Origin: Luteipulveratus halotolerans
Lineage (GTDB): Bacteria; Actinomycetota; Actinomycetes; Actinomycetales; Dermatophilaceae
Direction: 5' to 3'
DNA: 64,000 nt
NCBI RefSeq assembly: GCF_001247745.1
Contig: NZ_LAIR01000002.1
Coordinates: 1,488,001-1,552,000, forward strand
Below, in pieces: positions 31,072 through 40,379 of this stretch (the first letter of the stretch is position 1; every line of letters begins with the position of its first letter). The translations under genes and the position numbers were made by a program. The notes under the pieces were generated by a model that did not search any database, was not told the DNA's origin, and saw nothing but the letters and a program-made list of their open reading frames with translations.

Positions 31072-32598
31072 ATGACCGTTCGCCGTGTGATGGGCATCGA
31101 GACCGAGTACGGCATCTCGGTGCCCGGCAACCCCGACGCCAACCCGATGGTGCTCAGCGGGAGGGTCGTGACGGCGTACGCCTCGCAGGTCGGCATGCGA
31201 GCCGCGCGGGCCGGTTGGGACTACGAGGACGAGTCCCCGTTGCACGACGCCCGCGGTTTCGACATCGACCGCAACCAGGCCGACGCCAGTCAGCTGACCG
31301 ACGAGGATGACCCCACGCTCGCGAATGTGGTGCTCACCAACGGTGCTCGCCTGTACGTCGACCACGCTCATCCCGAGTACAGCTCACCCGAGATCACGAC
31401 CCCGCGAGCGGCGATCACCTGGGACCGCGCCGGTGAGCTGGTGATGCGCGAGGCGGTCCGACTGCTCGCGATCCCCGGCAGCCCGGGCGTCAACCTCTAC
31501 AAGAACAACACCGACGGCAAGGGCAGCTCCTACGGCACCCACGAGAACTACCTGATGAGTCGCGAGACGCCGTTCGGCGAGATCGTGCGTCACCTGGTGC
31601 CGTTCTTCACGGTGCGTCAGGTGATGTGCGGCTCGGGCCGGGTCGGCATCGGCACCGAGTCGACGCGCTCGGGGTTCCAGATCGCCCAGCGCTCGGACTT
31701 CTTCGAGGTCGAGGTCGGGCTCGAGACGACGCTGAAGCGGCCGATCGTCAACACCCGCGACGAACCTCACGCGGTCGCCGACCGCTACCGGCGGCTGCAC
31801 GTGATCATCGGTGACGCCAACCACTGCGATGTCGCCAACCTGCTCAAGATGGGCACCACGAGCCTGGTGCTCGGCATGATCGAGGACGGCGCGCTCACCG
31901 ACGACCTCACACTGGCGCAGCCGGTCACGACACTGCGCGACATCAGCCACGACACGACCCTGCAGACCCCGGTCAAGCTGCTCGACGGGCGCGTCATGAC
32001 CTCCGTTCAGGTGCTCTGGCGCTACTACGAGATGTGCCAGGCCTGGCTCGAGCGCACCCACGGCGGGATGCCGGATGAGGACACCAAGGAGGTCATGACC
32101 CGCTGGGAGCAGGTCCTGACCGGCCTGGAGACCGACCCGATGAGCCTGCACCGTGAGCTCGACTGGGTGGCCAAGCTGCGCCTGCTGCGCAGCTACGCCG
32201 AGCGCGGCGGGCTGGACTGGAACGATCCCCGGCTGCGCGCGATCGACATCCAGTGGTCGGACGTCCGCGAGGACAAGGGGCTGTTCAACCGGCTGCTCGC
32301 CAAGGGCGCCGTCGAGCGTCTGATCGACGACGAGGCCGTACGCCGAGCCGTCACCGAGCCGCCGGAGGACACCCGGGCGTACTTCCGCGGCACCTGCCTC
32401 GCGCGCTTCCCCCAGGAGGTCGCTGCCGCGTCCTGGGACTCGATCATCTTCGACGTCGCAGGCCAGCCCAGCCTGCAGCGCGTGCCGATGCTCGAGCCCG
32501 AGCGCGGCACGCGAGCGACGGTCGGTGCGCTTCTCGAGGCGAGCTCGGACGCGGGTGATCTGCTGAGACGCCTGTCGCAGGGCGAGAGCGGCGCCTGA
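31072..32598 (+). CDS. dop: Pup deamidase/depupylase Dop
   Basis: The 508-aa glutamine-synthetase-like enzyme converts the C-terminal Gln of Pup to Glu and also removes Pup from tagged proteins. The N-terminal MGIETEYG (metal ligands Glu10 and Glu12) and YKNNTDGKGSSYGTHENYL are shared with PafA. The stretch of about 40 residues after residue 35, ahead of LTNGARLYVDHAHPEYSSPE, holds the Dop-specific loop that PafA lacks. TAGGGT (31059-31064) 7 bp before the ATG and the lack of a ribosome-binding site point to a leaderless message. PrcB, PrcA and Pup follow. Confidence 0.97.
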   Translation: MTVRRVMGIETEYGISVPGNPDANPMVLSGRVVTAYASQVGMRAARAGWDYEDESPLHDARGFDIDRNQADASQLTDEDDPTLANVVLTNGARLYVDHAHPEYSSPEITTPRAAITWDRAGELVMREAVRLLAIPGSPGVNLYKNNTDGKGSSYGTHENYLMSRETPFGEIVRHLVPFFTVRQVMCGSGRVGIGTESTRSGFQIAQRSDFFEVEVGLETTLKRPIVNTRDEPHAVADRYRRLHVIIGDANHCDVANLLKMGTTSLVLGMIEDGALTDDLTLAQPVTTLRDISHDTTLQTPVKLLDGRVMTSVQVLWRYYEMCQAWLERTHGGMPDEDTKEVMTRWEQVLTGLETDPMSLHRELDWVAKLRLLRSYAERGGLDWNDPRLRAIDIQWSDVREDKGLFNRLLAKGAVERLIDDEAVRRAVTEPPEDTRAYFRGTCLARFPQEVAAASWDSIIFDVAGQPSLQRVPMLEPERGTRATVGALLEASSDAGDLLRRLSQGESGA

Positions 32599-32667
32599 TA
32601 CGGATGGAGGTGCACGGGGTCCGACCTGGTCCTCGTGCCGCCAGCACCATCGAAGGGACCGCACACC

Positions 32668-33285
32668 ATGCCTCTGCTGTCAGCCACGTCCAGCCGAACC
32701 ACTCGTACCGGTCTGTCCGTCACCGGAGCCGGCCTGCTGCTCGTCGCGGCCGTCGGCTGCTCGTCCGACTCCGACGACGCGGCCGACAGCACGACTGCCT
32801 CCGCGGCGACCTCGGCGGCAGCATCCAGCTCGGCTGCCGGACCCACGACGGGCGGGTCGTCCGCGTCCGCGTCGTCACAGGCCCCGAGCTCGGCGGCCTC
32901 GACCAGTGAGGCACCCGCCGGCGGTCCGGTCGGAGCGGCGGTCAAGGACGACAACGGGCTGAAGAACCTCGCGACCAAGGCCGGGTGCACGTCGGCAGCG
33001 GTCAAGAAGCCCAAGCCGGGCACGCCGCTGACCGCAACGGTGGCCTCGGGTGTGGAGTGCTCCGACGCTGCGGGCAAGGACTTCATCATCATGCGGACGA
33101 AGCAGCCCGGCACGACCGAAGCCGTCGGCAAGGCGTTCCAGCAGCAGTCCTCGGCCGGCAAGCCTGCGTACCTGCACGGGGACGACTGGATCCTGCTCAA
33201 GGACGGCTCCGGTCCGCAGGGCCTGCCGCTCGCCAAGGACTACGAGCCCGTCAAGGCCAAGGTCGGCGGCACGATCGCGTCCTGA
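32668..33285 (+). CDS. Putative lipoprotein between dop and pup
   Basis: The 205-aa protein has a basic N-terminus and a hydrophobic core ending VAAVGC (Cys31 the likely lipidated residue). A Ser/Ala/Thr-rich linker (about 35-95) precedes a small compact domain (about 100-205) with two cysteines. No family is recognised. The start ATG follows GAAGGGA. It separates dop from pup, which are normally adjacent, so it may be a later insertion; its codon use is not visibly different from its neighbours. Confidence 0.8.
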   Translation: MPLLSATSSRTTRTGLSVTGAGLLLVAAVGCSSDSDDAADSTTASAATSAAASSSAAGPTTGGSSASASSQAPSSAASTSEAPAGGPVGAAVKDDNGLKNLATKAGCTSAAVKKPKPGTPLTATVASGVECSDAAGKDFIIMRTKQPGTTEAVGKAFQQQSSAGKPAYLHGDDWILLKDGSGPQGLPLAKDYEPVKAKVGGTIAS

Positions 33286-33293
33286 CACGGCAC

Positions 33294-33314
33294 GCCGGGG
33301 ACCTGCCCCACGGC
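33294..33314 (+). terminator. Weak hairpin after the lipoprotein gene
   Basis: GCCGGGG (33294-33300) pairs with CCCC-A-CGGC (33306-33314) with one bulge. It lies just upstream of the pup promoter. Confidence 0.35.
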
Positions 33315-33322
33315 TTGCTCGT

Positions 33323-33328
33323 TAGGGT
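33323..33328 (+). promoter_or_regulatory. -10 element of the pup-prcBA operon
   Basis: TAGGGT within GTTAGGGTTG, 34 bp before the pup start. It is identical to the -10 candidate of dop and to those upstream of arc and the FKBP lipoprotein. A leader with a GGGAG ribosome-binding site follows. Confidence 0.55.
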
Positions 33329-33362
33329 TGAAACCCGGAGCACCACAGAGAGGGAGCGGCAC

Positions 33363-33569
33363 ATGTCGACTCAAGACCACAAGAGCCCCCAGCGACGCAA
33401 CGACGAGCCCGACGGGCCGGACGACGACGCCACTCCCGCGCCCGCCGGCGCCGCCACCAAGGAGGGCCTGGACGAGGACACCGACGGCGTCCTGGACGAG
33501 ATCGACTCGGTCCTGGAGTCCAACGCCGAGGAGTTCGTCCGTGGGTTCGTGCAGAAGGGCGGCCAGTGA
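33363..33569 (+). CDS. pup: Prokaryotic ubiquitin-like protein Pup
   Basis: The 68-aa disordered protein tags substrates for the proteasome by an isopeptide bond. It is Asp/Glu/Gly-rich, with the Arc-binding helix about residues 38-60 (DGVLDEIDSVLESNAEEFVRG). It ends GGQ, so Dop must deamidate Gln68 before PafA can ligate it. Start ATG preceded by GGGAG. Its stop overlaps the prcB GTG by 4 bp. Confidence 0.98.
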   Translation: MSTQDHKSPQRRNDEPDGPDDDATPAPAGAATKEGLDEDTDGVLDEIDSVLESNAEEFVRGFVQKGGQ

Positions 33570-34393
33570 GCGCAGGTCCTGACGACGGCCGGCTGCCGGG
33601 CGCCTACCTCACGCCCGGCAGCGCGTCGTTCACCGAGTTCCTGGCCGGCCACGCGCCGCACCTCGTCCCGTCGGCGCGCACTCTCCCCGCTGGCATGACG
33701 CTCGACGCGCCGCACGGCACGACGATCGTGGCGGTGACCTACGACGGCGGCGTGCTGCTCGCGGGCGACCGACGCGCGACCATGGGCAACCTCATCGCCA
33801 ACCGCGACATGCAGAAGGTGTTCGCGGCCGACGAGTACTCCGCGGTCGGCATCGCCGGCACGGCCGGCATCGCGATCGAGGTCGTCAAGCTGTTCCAGGT
33901 CGAGCTGGAGCACTACGAGAAGATCGAGGGTGCGCTGCTGTCCCTCGAGGGCAAGGCCAACCGGCTCGCCAGCATGATCCGGGGCAACCTCGGGATGGCG
34001 ATGCAGGGCCTGTCCGTCGTACCCCTGTTCGCCGGATACGACCTCGCCACGGGTGCGGGTCGGATCTTCTCCTACGACGTGACGGGCGGCTGCTACGAGG
34101 AGCAGCAGCACCACAGCGTCGGCTCCGGTTCCTTGTTCGCGCGCGGCGCCCTCAAGAAGCTCTGGCGCCCAGGTCTGTCCGAGGGCGACGCCGTGCGCGC
34201 CGTCATCGAGGCGTTGTACGACGCGGCCGACGACGACTCGGCCACCGGCGGTCCCGACCTCGGGCGGCGCATCTGGCCGACCCTGGCCGTGCTCGACGAG
34301 TCCGGGGTCCGGTTCCTGGACGAGACCGAGCTCGAGCAGGTGGTCGAGTCCGTCGTGGCCGACCGTCGTGACAACCCCGGAGGTGCGCGATGA
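33566..34393 (+). CDS. prcB: Proteasome beta subunit PrcB
   Basis: The 275-aa precursor has a propeptide of about 51 residues; cleavage before Thr52 (HG|TTIVAV) exposes the catalytic N-terminal threonine. LLAGDRRAT and the downstream KVF and GTAG elements match beta subunits, with the lysine needed for catalysis in MQKVF. It forms the inner rings of the 20S core. The GTG start overlaps the pup stop (GTGA), and prcA overlaps its end by ATGA. Confidence 0.97.
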   Translation: MSAGPDDGRLPGAYLTPGSASFTEFLAGHAPHLVPSARTLPAGMTLDAPHGTTIVAVTYDGGVLLAGDRRATMGNLIANRDMQKVFAADEYSAVGIAGTAGIAIEVVKLFQVELEHYEKIEGALLSLEGKANRLASMIRGNLGMAMQGLSVVPLFAGYDLATGAGRIFSYDVTGGCYEEQQHHSVGSGSLFARGALKKLWRPGLSEGDAVRAVIEALYDAADDDSATGGPDLGRRIWPTLAVLDESGVRFLDETELEQVVESVVADRRDNPGGAR

Positions 34394-35250
34394 CGATGCC
34401 GTTCTACGTCTCGCCCGAGCAGCTGATGAAGGACCGGGCCGACTACGCCCGCAAGGGCATCGCCCGAGGCCGGTCGGTCGTGGTCGTCGCCTACGACGGC
34501 GGCATCGCCTTCGTCGCCGAGAACACCTCGCGGGCGCTGCACAAGGTCTCCGAGATCTACGACCGCATCGCGTTCGCCGCGGTGGGCAAGTACAACGAGT
34601 ACGAGAACCTGCGGGTGGCCGGTGTGCGGTACGCCGACCTGCGCGGTTACTCCTACGACCGCAGCGACGTGACCGCGCGTGGTCTGGCCAACGCCTACGC
34701 CCAGACGCTCGGTGCGGTGTTCACCCAGGAGCAGAAGCCGTACGAGGTCGAGATCGTCGTGGCGCAGGTCGGCTCGTCCGTCGAGGACGACCAGATCTAC
34801 CGACTCACCTACGACGGCTCGGTCGCGTTCGAGTCCGGCTTCGTCGCGATGGGCGGCGCGGGCGAGCAGATCACCACGGCGCTGCAGGAGCGCTGGGAGC
34901 CCGGCCAGGACCTCGGCACCGTCCTGCGACTCGCCGTCGAGCTGCTGAGCGCCAATGGCGAGGACTCCTCCGGGCAGGCCCGCGAGCTCGGTCCTCAGCA
35001 CCTCGAGGTCGCGGTGCTGGATCGTCAGCGTCCCCGACGGACGTTCCGGCGCGTCGGCGGTGCACTTCTGGAGGCGCTGCTCAGCCAGGACGACCCGACC
35101 AGTGACGTGCCGAGCTCGGACGACCCGACGCCCGGCAGCCACGAGGTGCTCACCGGCGAGCACAGCGATGCGGAGGCCGGTCAGCGGACGACCAATCCCC
35201 AGACGCAGCAGCCCGACTCGACATCCACCGAGGACGACGAGACGAGCTGA
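34390..35250 (+). CDS. prcA: Proteasome alpha subunit PrcA
   Basis: The 286-aa protein starts MTMPFYVSPEQLMKDRADYARKGIARGRS, the alpha-subunit N-terminal gate and H0 helix. The alpha fold covers about 20-235, and a disordered Asp/Ser/Thr/Gln-rich tail of about 50 residues ends DDETS. Alpha rings gate the core and accept the GQYL tail of Arc. It ends the pup-prcB-prcA operon at a strong terminator. Confidence 0.97.
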   Translation: MTMPFYVSPEQLMKDRADYARKGIARGRSVVVVAYDGGIAFVAENTSRALHKVSEIYDRIAFAAVGKYNEYENLRVAGVRYADLRGYSYDRSDVTARGLANAYAQTLGAVFTQEQKPYEVEIVVAQVGSSVEDDQIYRLTYDGSVAFESGFVAMGGAGEQITTALQERWEPGQDLGTVLRLAVELLSANGEDSSGQARELGPQHLEVAVLDRQRPRRTFRRVGGALLEALLSQDDPTSDVPSSDDPTPGSHEVLTGEHSDAEAGQRTTNPQTQQPDSTSTEDDETS

Positions 35251-35269
35251 ACCTCGTCGAGCCACATCC

Positions 35270-35304
35270 GCAACGCCGCTCCGGAATGCCCGGAGCGGCG
35301 TTGC
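35270..35304 (+). terminator. Terminator of the pup-prcBA operon
   Basis: A perfect 15-bp stem (GCAACGCCGCTCCGG 35270-35284 and complement 35290-35304) with a 5-nt loop lies 20 bp after the prcA stop, followed by a short mixed T-rich run. Confidence 0.8.
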
Positions 35305-35416
35305 TGTTGCCGGACGTGGGTCCCCGGGGTGCATCGAATTTCGAAGTGACGCTGTCAGTGCGTCGGGACATACTGACGGGCAGGTCGGGGCCAGATCGGG
35401 AGGGGACTCACAGCAG

Positions 35417-37390
35417 ATGACTGCGCAGCCGGAGGAACGACGTACCCGAGATCAGGTGACCGTTCCCCGGCTCCGGCCGGAGCCGGCGCTGCTGCCGCAC
35501 TCGGGGTCCACTCACCGCGCCGCGTCTCTGCTCCGTCTGCCGCGCTACCTGAAGCCCTACACCGCACGGTGGCTGACCATGGTCGTGTTCTCGGTGCTGG
35601 TGGTCGCCACGAGCATCCTGATCCCCTTGGTGACCCGGGCGGTCATCGACGGTCCGATCGCCGACCGTGACGAGCGCGGTCTCCTGCTCCTCGGCGGCCT
35701 CGCGCTCGCCCTCGGTGTGGTCGAGGCGGTCTTCTGGTTCATCCGGCGATGGGTCGTCGCACGCGCCACCCTCGGGGTCGAGGCCGACCTGCGCAAGGAT
35801 CTCTACGCGCAGATGCAGCGCCTGCCGATGCGCTTCCACGGTGAGTGGCAGTCGGGTCAGCTGCTGTCACGGATCATGAACGACCTCAGCATGATCCGGC
35901 GGTTCCTCGGGTTCGGGCTGGTGTTCCTGATCCTCAACATGCTGCAGGTCGTGATCGTCACCGGACTGCTGCTGCTCATGTACTGGCCGCTCGGTCTGGT
36001 GGTGCTGCTGTCCGTCGTCCCCATCGTCATCACGGTCATGCGCAACGAGCAGGAGTACACCCGTCTGTCTCGTCTGGCGCAGGACCAGACCGGCGACGTC
36101 GCGTCTGTGGTCGAGGAGAGCGCTCACGGCCTGCGCGTCATCAAGGCCTTCGGACGCGACGAGTACGCCTTCGCCAAGTTCGACGAGCGCGCCTCGCAGC
36201 TGCTCGACACCGAGCTGGCCAAGGTCCGGCTGACCTCGCGCTTCTGGACGCTGCTCGAGGTCATCCCCAACGTCACGCTGATCATCGTGCTCGGCTTCGG
36301 TGCGGTCGCGGTCGGTCAGGGAGACGTCACGCTCGGCACGCTGGTCGCGTTCATCACGATGATGCTGTCGCTGGTCTGGCCGATCTCCTCCCTCGGCTTC
36401 CTGCTGTCCATGACCCAGGAGACGATGACGGCAGCCGATCGGGTGGTCCAGGTGTTCGACGAGCCGCGCACCATCGACGACGGCGACACCGAGCTGATCC
36501 GGCCACGCGGGCACCTGCGATTCGAGGGTGTCGGCTTCCGTTTTCCCGACGCCGAGCCGGACGGGCCGTGGACGCTGCGGGGTGTCGACCTGGACCTGCA
36601 GCCCGGCGAGACCGTCGCGCTGGTCGGCGCGACCGGCTCGGGCAAGTCGGTGCTCACCTCGCTCGTCCCACGGCTCTACGACGTCAGCGAGGGGCGCATC
36701 ACCATCGACGGCGTCGACATCCGTGAGCTGACGCTTCCGTCCCTGCGCAGCACGGTGGCGACGGCGTTCGAGGACCCGACGTTGTTCTCGATGTCGGTCC
36801 GCGAGAACCTCATGCTCGGACGCCCCGACGCCACGGAGGCTGACGTCGAGCGCGCGATCGAGGTGGCGCAGGCGCACTTCGTGCACGAGCTGCCCTACGG
36901 GCTCGAGACACGAATCGGGGAGCAGGGCATGAGCCTGTCCGGCGGCCAGCGGCAGCGCCTGTCCTTGGCCCGGGCGGTTCTCGCCGAGCCGCGCGTCCTC
37001 GTCCTGGACGACACCCTGTCCGCGCTCGACGTGCACACCGAGGCGCTCGTCGAGGAGTCGTTGCGCAACGTGCTGCACGACGTGACCGGCATCGTCGTCG
37101 CCCACCGCGCCTCGACCGTCCTGATCGCCGACAAGGTCGCCCTGCTGGAGCACGGCACGATCACCCACGTCGGGACGCACGCCGACCTGCTGGCCACCGT
37201 GCCGTCCTACCGCTACCTCCTGGCTGCCGACGACCGCGACCTGCCCGACCCCGAGGAGGGCGCGGGCTGGCACGACCAGGTCGACGGCAACCCCCGCCTG
37301 GTCGAGGGGGCCGTCGACGACACCTGCCGTCACGACGAGCACGACGCCTGCTCCGACGCCGAGTCCGACCTCGAGGAGCTGAGCCGATGA
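35417..37390 (+). CDS. ABC exporter subunit with degenerate Walker B (heterodimer half 1)
   Basis: The 657-aa protein has a six-helix type IV exporter domain (about 50-350) and an ATPase domain: Walker A GATGSGKS (404-411), signature LSGGQRQRLS, Walker B LVLDD (Asp531, Asp532). Asp532 takes the place of the catalytic Glu, as in the degenerate site of heterodimeric exporters such as TM287/288 and BmrCD. A Cys/His/acidic C-terminal tail follows. The ATG at 35417 has GGAGGGG about 12 bp upstream, a long spacing. It overlaps the partner gene by ATGA. The substrate is unknown. Confidence 0.93.
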   Translation: MTAQPEERRTRDQVTVPRLRPEPALLPHSGSTHRAASLLRLPRYLKPYTARWLTMVVFSVLVVATSILIPLVTRAVIDGPIADRDERGLLLLGGLALALGVVEAVFWFIRRWVVARATLGVEADLRKDLYAQMQRLPMRFHGEWQSGQLLSRIMNDLSMIRRFLGFGLVFLILNMLQVVIVTGLLLLMYWPLGLVVLLSVVPIVITVMRNEQEYTRLSRLAQDQTGDVASVVEESAHGLRVIKAFGRDEYAFAKFDERASQLLDTELAKVRLTSRFWTLLEVIPNVTLIIVLGFGAVAVGQGDVTLGTLVAFITMMLSLVWPISSLGFLLSMTQETMTAADRVVQVFDEPRTIDDGDTELIRPRGHLRFEGVGFRFPDAEPDGPWTLRGVDLDLQPGETVALVGATGSGKSVLTSLVPRLYDVSEGRITIDGVDIRELTLPSLRSTVATAFEDPTLFSMSVRENLMLGRPDATEADVERAIEVAQAHFVHELPYGLETRIGEQGMSLSGGQRQRLSLARAVLAEPRVLVLDDTLSALDVHTEALVEESLRNVLHDVTGIVVAHRASTVLIADKVALLEHGTITHVGTHADLLATVPSYRYLLAADDRDLPDPEEGAGWHDQVDGNPRLVEGAVDDTCRHDEHDACSDAESDLEELSR

Positions 37391-39246
37391 CCCAGACCAC
37401 CGAGCGGGCCGACGAGGTCGACACCCCCGACGAGGACGACTGGCGGGGCCGGCTGGTCGACGCCCAGGACGACATCCCGGCCGAGGACGCCACGCCGATG
37501 CGCGCCGAGGCCAAGCGGCTCCTGGTCGACCTGCTGCGCCCGTACAAGCGCATGCTGCTCGCCCTCGTCGTCGTGGTCGTCATCGAGAACGCCGCGCGGC
37601 TGTCCGTGCCGCGCCTGGTGCAGATCGGCATCGACCACGGCGTCCCCCCGCTGCGCGACCGTTCCGACGGCCACAACCTGACGCTCGTGGTGATCGCGCT
37701 CGTCGTCGCCGTCACGATCCAGGCCGCGAGCCGGGTCCTGTTCCTACGCCAGTCCGGGCGCGTCGGCCAGCTCGTGCTCATCGAGGTCCGACGCCGGCTG
37801 TTCGAGCACTTCCAGCGACTCGACGTCGGCTTCCACGACCGCTACACCTCCGGCCGGGTCGTGAGCCGGTCGACCAACGACGTCGAGACCATCCAGGAGA
37901 TGACCGACAGCGGATTCGACGGGCTCGTCACGGCTGTGCTGACGATGGTCGGCACCGCTGTCCTCCTGCTCACTCTCGACTGGCAGCTGGGTCTGGCCTG
38001 CCTGGTGGGCTTCCCGGTCCTGGCGCTGGTGGTCCGCTGGTTCAGCCGCGCATCGACGGCGACCTTCCGCACGGTGCGCGAGCACGCCGCCCTGGTGATC
38101 GTCCACTTCGTCGAGACGATGACGGGCATCAAGGCGGTCCAGGCCTATCGCCGCGAGCGCCGCAACCAGGACATCTTCGAGGACGTCGCCACCCGCTACC
38201 AGCACTCCAACGAGAAGGGCTTCCGGCTCTTCGCGATCTTCATGCCGTCGATCAAGCTCGTCGGCAACGTCACCACGGGTGTCGTGATCCTGTACGGCGG
38301 CTGGCGGGTCTTCCACGGCGAGATGACGATCGGCGTGCTGACCGCTTTCCTGCTCTACCTGCGGATGTTCTTCGAGCCGATGCAGGAGGTCAGCCAGTTC
38401 TACAACACCTTCCAGTCGGCGACCTCCGCGCTGGAGAAGATCGCCGGCGTCCTCGCCCAGGAGCCGGCCGTCGCCGACCCGTCCAAGCCGACACGGCTCA
38501 CACGGTCCGAAGGGCACGTGCGCTTCGAGCACGTGGGCTTCTCCTACGTCCCCGGGCGACCCGTCGTACCCGACCTCGACCTGGACATCCCGGCCGGGCA
38601 GACGATCGCGCTGGTCGGCACCACGGGCGCCGGCAAGACCACGATCGCCAAGCTGATGGCCCGGTTCTACGACCCGACGTCCGGGCGCGTGACCCTCGAC
38701 GGCGTCGACCTGCGCGACCTGACGCAGAGCAACCTGCGCCAGCACGTCGTCATGGTCACCCAGGAGAACGTCATGTTCGAGGGCACGGTCGCCGACAACA
38801 TCCGGTTCGGGCGACCGGGCGCGAGCGACTCCGAGCTGCGCGCGGCGGCCGAGGGCGTCGGCGCGGACCGGTTCATCGAGGCGCTGCCGCAGGGCTACGA
38901 CACCGACGTCGCCAAGCGTGGCGGGCGGCTGTCCGCGGGGCAGCGCCAGCTGATCGCCTTCGCGCGGGCGTTCCTCGCCGACCCCGACGTGCTGATCCTC
39001 GACGAGGCCACCTCGAGCCTGGACATCCCGAGCGAGCGGCTCGTACAGCGTGCGCTCGAGACCGTGCTCGCCGACCGCACCGCGCTGATCATCGCCCACC
39101 GGTTGTCCACGGTCGAGGTCGCCGACCGGGTGCTCGTCCTCGAGCACGGGCAGGTCCTCGAGGACGGGTCGCCGGCCGAGCTCATGCAGGCCGAGGGCGG
39201 GCGGTACGCCGCCCTGCACGACGCCTGGATCTCCTCGCTCGCCTGA
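37387..39246 (+). CDS. ABC exporter subunit with canonical Walker B (heterodimer half 2)
   Basis: The 619-aa protein has an acidic N-terminus, six membrane helices (about 50-345), then Walker A GTTGAGKT, a weakened signature LSAGQRQ, and Walker B LILDEATSSLD (Asp539, Glu540). The intact Glu540 with the partner's intact LSGGQ makes one active ATP site. Its LSAGQ with the partner's Asp532 makes the degenerate site. Both halves are therefore needed. The 4-bp overlap ensures coupled synthesis. It converges with an epimerase gene 10 bp away. Confidence 0.93.
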   Translation: MTQTTERADEVDTPDEDDWRGRLVDAQDDIPAEDATPMRAEAKRLLVDLLRPYKRMLLALVVVVVIENAARLSVPRLVQIGIDHGVPPLRDRSDGHNLTLVVIALVVAVTIQAASRVLFLRQSGRVGQLVLIEVRRRLFEHFQRLDVGFHDRYTSGRVVSRSTNDVETIQEMTDSGFDGLVTAVLTMVGTAVLLLTLDWQLGLACLVGFPVLALVVRWFSRASTATFRTVREHAALVIVHFVETMTGIKAVQAYRRERRNQDIFEDVATRYQHSNEKGFRLFAIFMPSIKLVGNVTTGVVILYGGWRVFHGEMTIGVLTAFLLYLRMFFEPMQEVSQFYNTFQSATSALEKIAGVLAQEPAVADPSKPTRLTRSEGHVRFEHVGFSYVPGRPVVPDLDLDIPAGQTIALVGTTGAGKTTIAKLMARFYDPTSGRVTLDGVDLRDLTQSNLRQHVVMVTQENVMFEGTVADNIRFGRPGASDSELRAAAEGVGADRFIEALPQGYDTDVAKRGGRLSAGQRQLIAFARAFLADPDVLILDEATSSLDIPSERLVQRALETVLADRTALIIAHRLSTVEVADRVLVLEHGQVLEDGSPAELMQAEGGRYAALHDAWISSLA

Positions 39247-39256
39247 GGCGCAGTCC

Positions 39257-40258
39257 TCAGGCGTCGGCGCGTCGCTGTCGGACGAGCTCGGCCTCCTCGG
39301 TCGGGGTGAGCCCGGCCTTGCGGCGGCGACCTGGCCCCTGCCGCAGCTCCCACTCCAGCCCGTCGCGCACGGTGTCGGCCAGTGGTCGGGTCGTGAGCCC
39401 CTGGGCCAGGGCCGCGTCGACGGACCGGCTCGAGAACCCCGCATACTCCGGCAGCGGCAACCACAACGGCAGCGACCGGTCACCGGCCCAGGGCTGCACA
39501 CCGTGCTCGGTGAGCCAGTCCTGGTCGACCAGCACGACCGGGCCGGTGTGCCCGACCGTCTCGCGGACGGTCGCGATGTAGTCGGCGAAGGGGAGGGGCC
39601 GCCCCATCGCGTTGAACGTCCCGGTCACCCGGCCCTCGGCGGCGGCCACGAGCCAGCCGGCGAGGTCACGGCCGTCGATGACCTGCACCTGCAGATCCGG
39701 TGCGTCGAGGACGAGCACGCCGCCGTCCTCGGTGCTCGGGTGCGCGAAGCGCAGCGGCCAGTACCCCGTGCGGTCGCTGATGTCGTCGGGTCCCGCGATC
39801 AGTCCGCTCCGGGCGATGAACGCGCGGTCGGGCCCCACAGCCTCGAGCAGCAGCTGCTCGCACGCGACCTTGCCCTCGCCGTACTGCTCGGCGGTCCAGT
39901 CGTCTCCCTCGAGCGCCGGCAGCAGCGGGGCCGACTCGTCGGCGCCCGGCACGTCGTGGTCGGCGTACACCGAGCAGGTCGAGACGAAGACCCAGTGCGT
40001 GACGCGAGAACGCAGCTCCTTCAACGCGGTTCGCATGTGCAGCGGCAGCCGGGTCACGTCGACGACGGCGTCGAAGTCGCCGCTCAGGTCGGCGTAGCCC
40101 TCAGCCGTCGAGCGGTCTCCGCGTACGAACGTCGCGCCGGTCGGAGCCACGCCGGACTCGCCGCGCGCGAGCGCCACGACCTCATGGCCGCGGCCGAGGG
40201 CCTCGCGGACGACGTACGAGCCGAGCCAAGCCGTGCCACCGAGCACCAGAAGTCGCAT
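39257..40258 (-). CDS. NAD-dependent epimerase/dehydratase family protein
   Basis: The 333-aa extended-SDR-like protein has GGTAWLG (about residues 7-13), VRGDRSTAEGYADL, FVSTCSVYADHDVPG in the active-site strand and EQYGEGKVACEQ, where Tyr-x-x-x-Lys reads YGEGK. The substrate is probably a nucleotide sugar or a similar compound. The ATG at 40258 begins MRLLVLGG; in-frame sequence upstream is not supported. It is divergent from pafA with 121 bp between. Confidence 0.88.
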   Translation of the reverse strand: MRLLVLGGTAWLGSYVVREALGRGHEVVALARGESGVAPTGATFVRGDRSTAEGYADLSGDFDAVVDVTRLPLHMRTALKELRSRVTHWVFVSTCSVYADHDVPGADESAPLLPALEGDDWTAEQYGEGKVACEQLLLEAVGPDRAFIARSGLIAGPDDISDRTGYWPLRFAHPSTEDGGVLVLDAPDLQVQVIDGRDLAGWLVAAAEGRVTGTFNAMGRPLPFADYIATVRETVGHTGPVVLVDQDWLTEHGVQPWAGDRSLPLWLPLPEYAGFSSRSVDAALAQGLTTRPLADTVRDGLEWELRQGPGRRRKAGLTPTEEAELVRQRRADA

Positions 40259-40379
40259 GGCAGGAGCCGACCACACGTCGTACGCCGGCCGCAACCGTCT
40301 TCGCTCACGGCGAAGTGACCGGTCCCGCATGTCGGCCCGGTGTCGTCGTACGCGGCGCGGGCGCGACTAAGGTCGTGAC

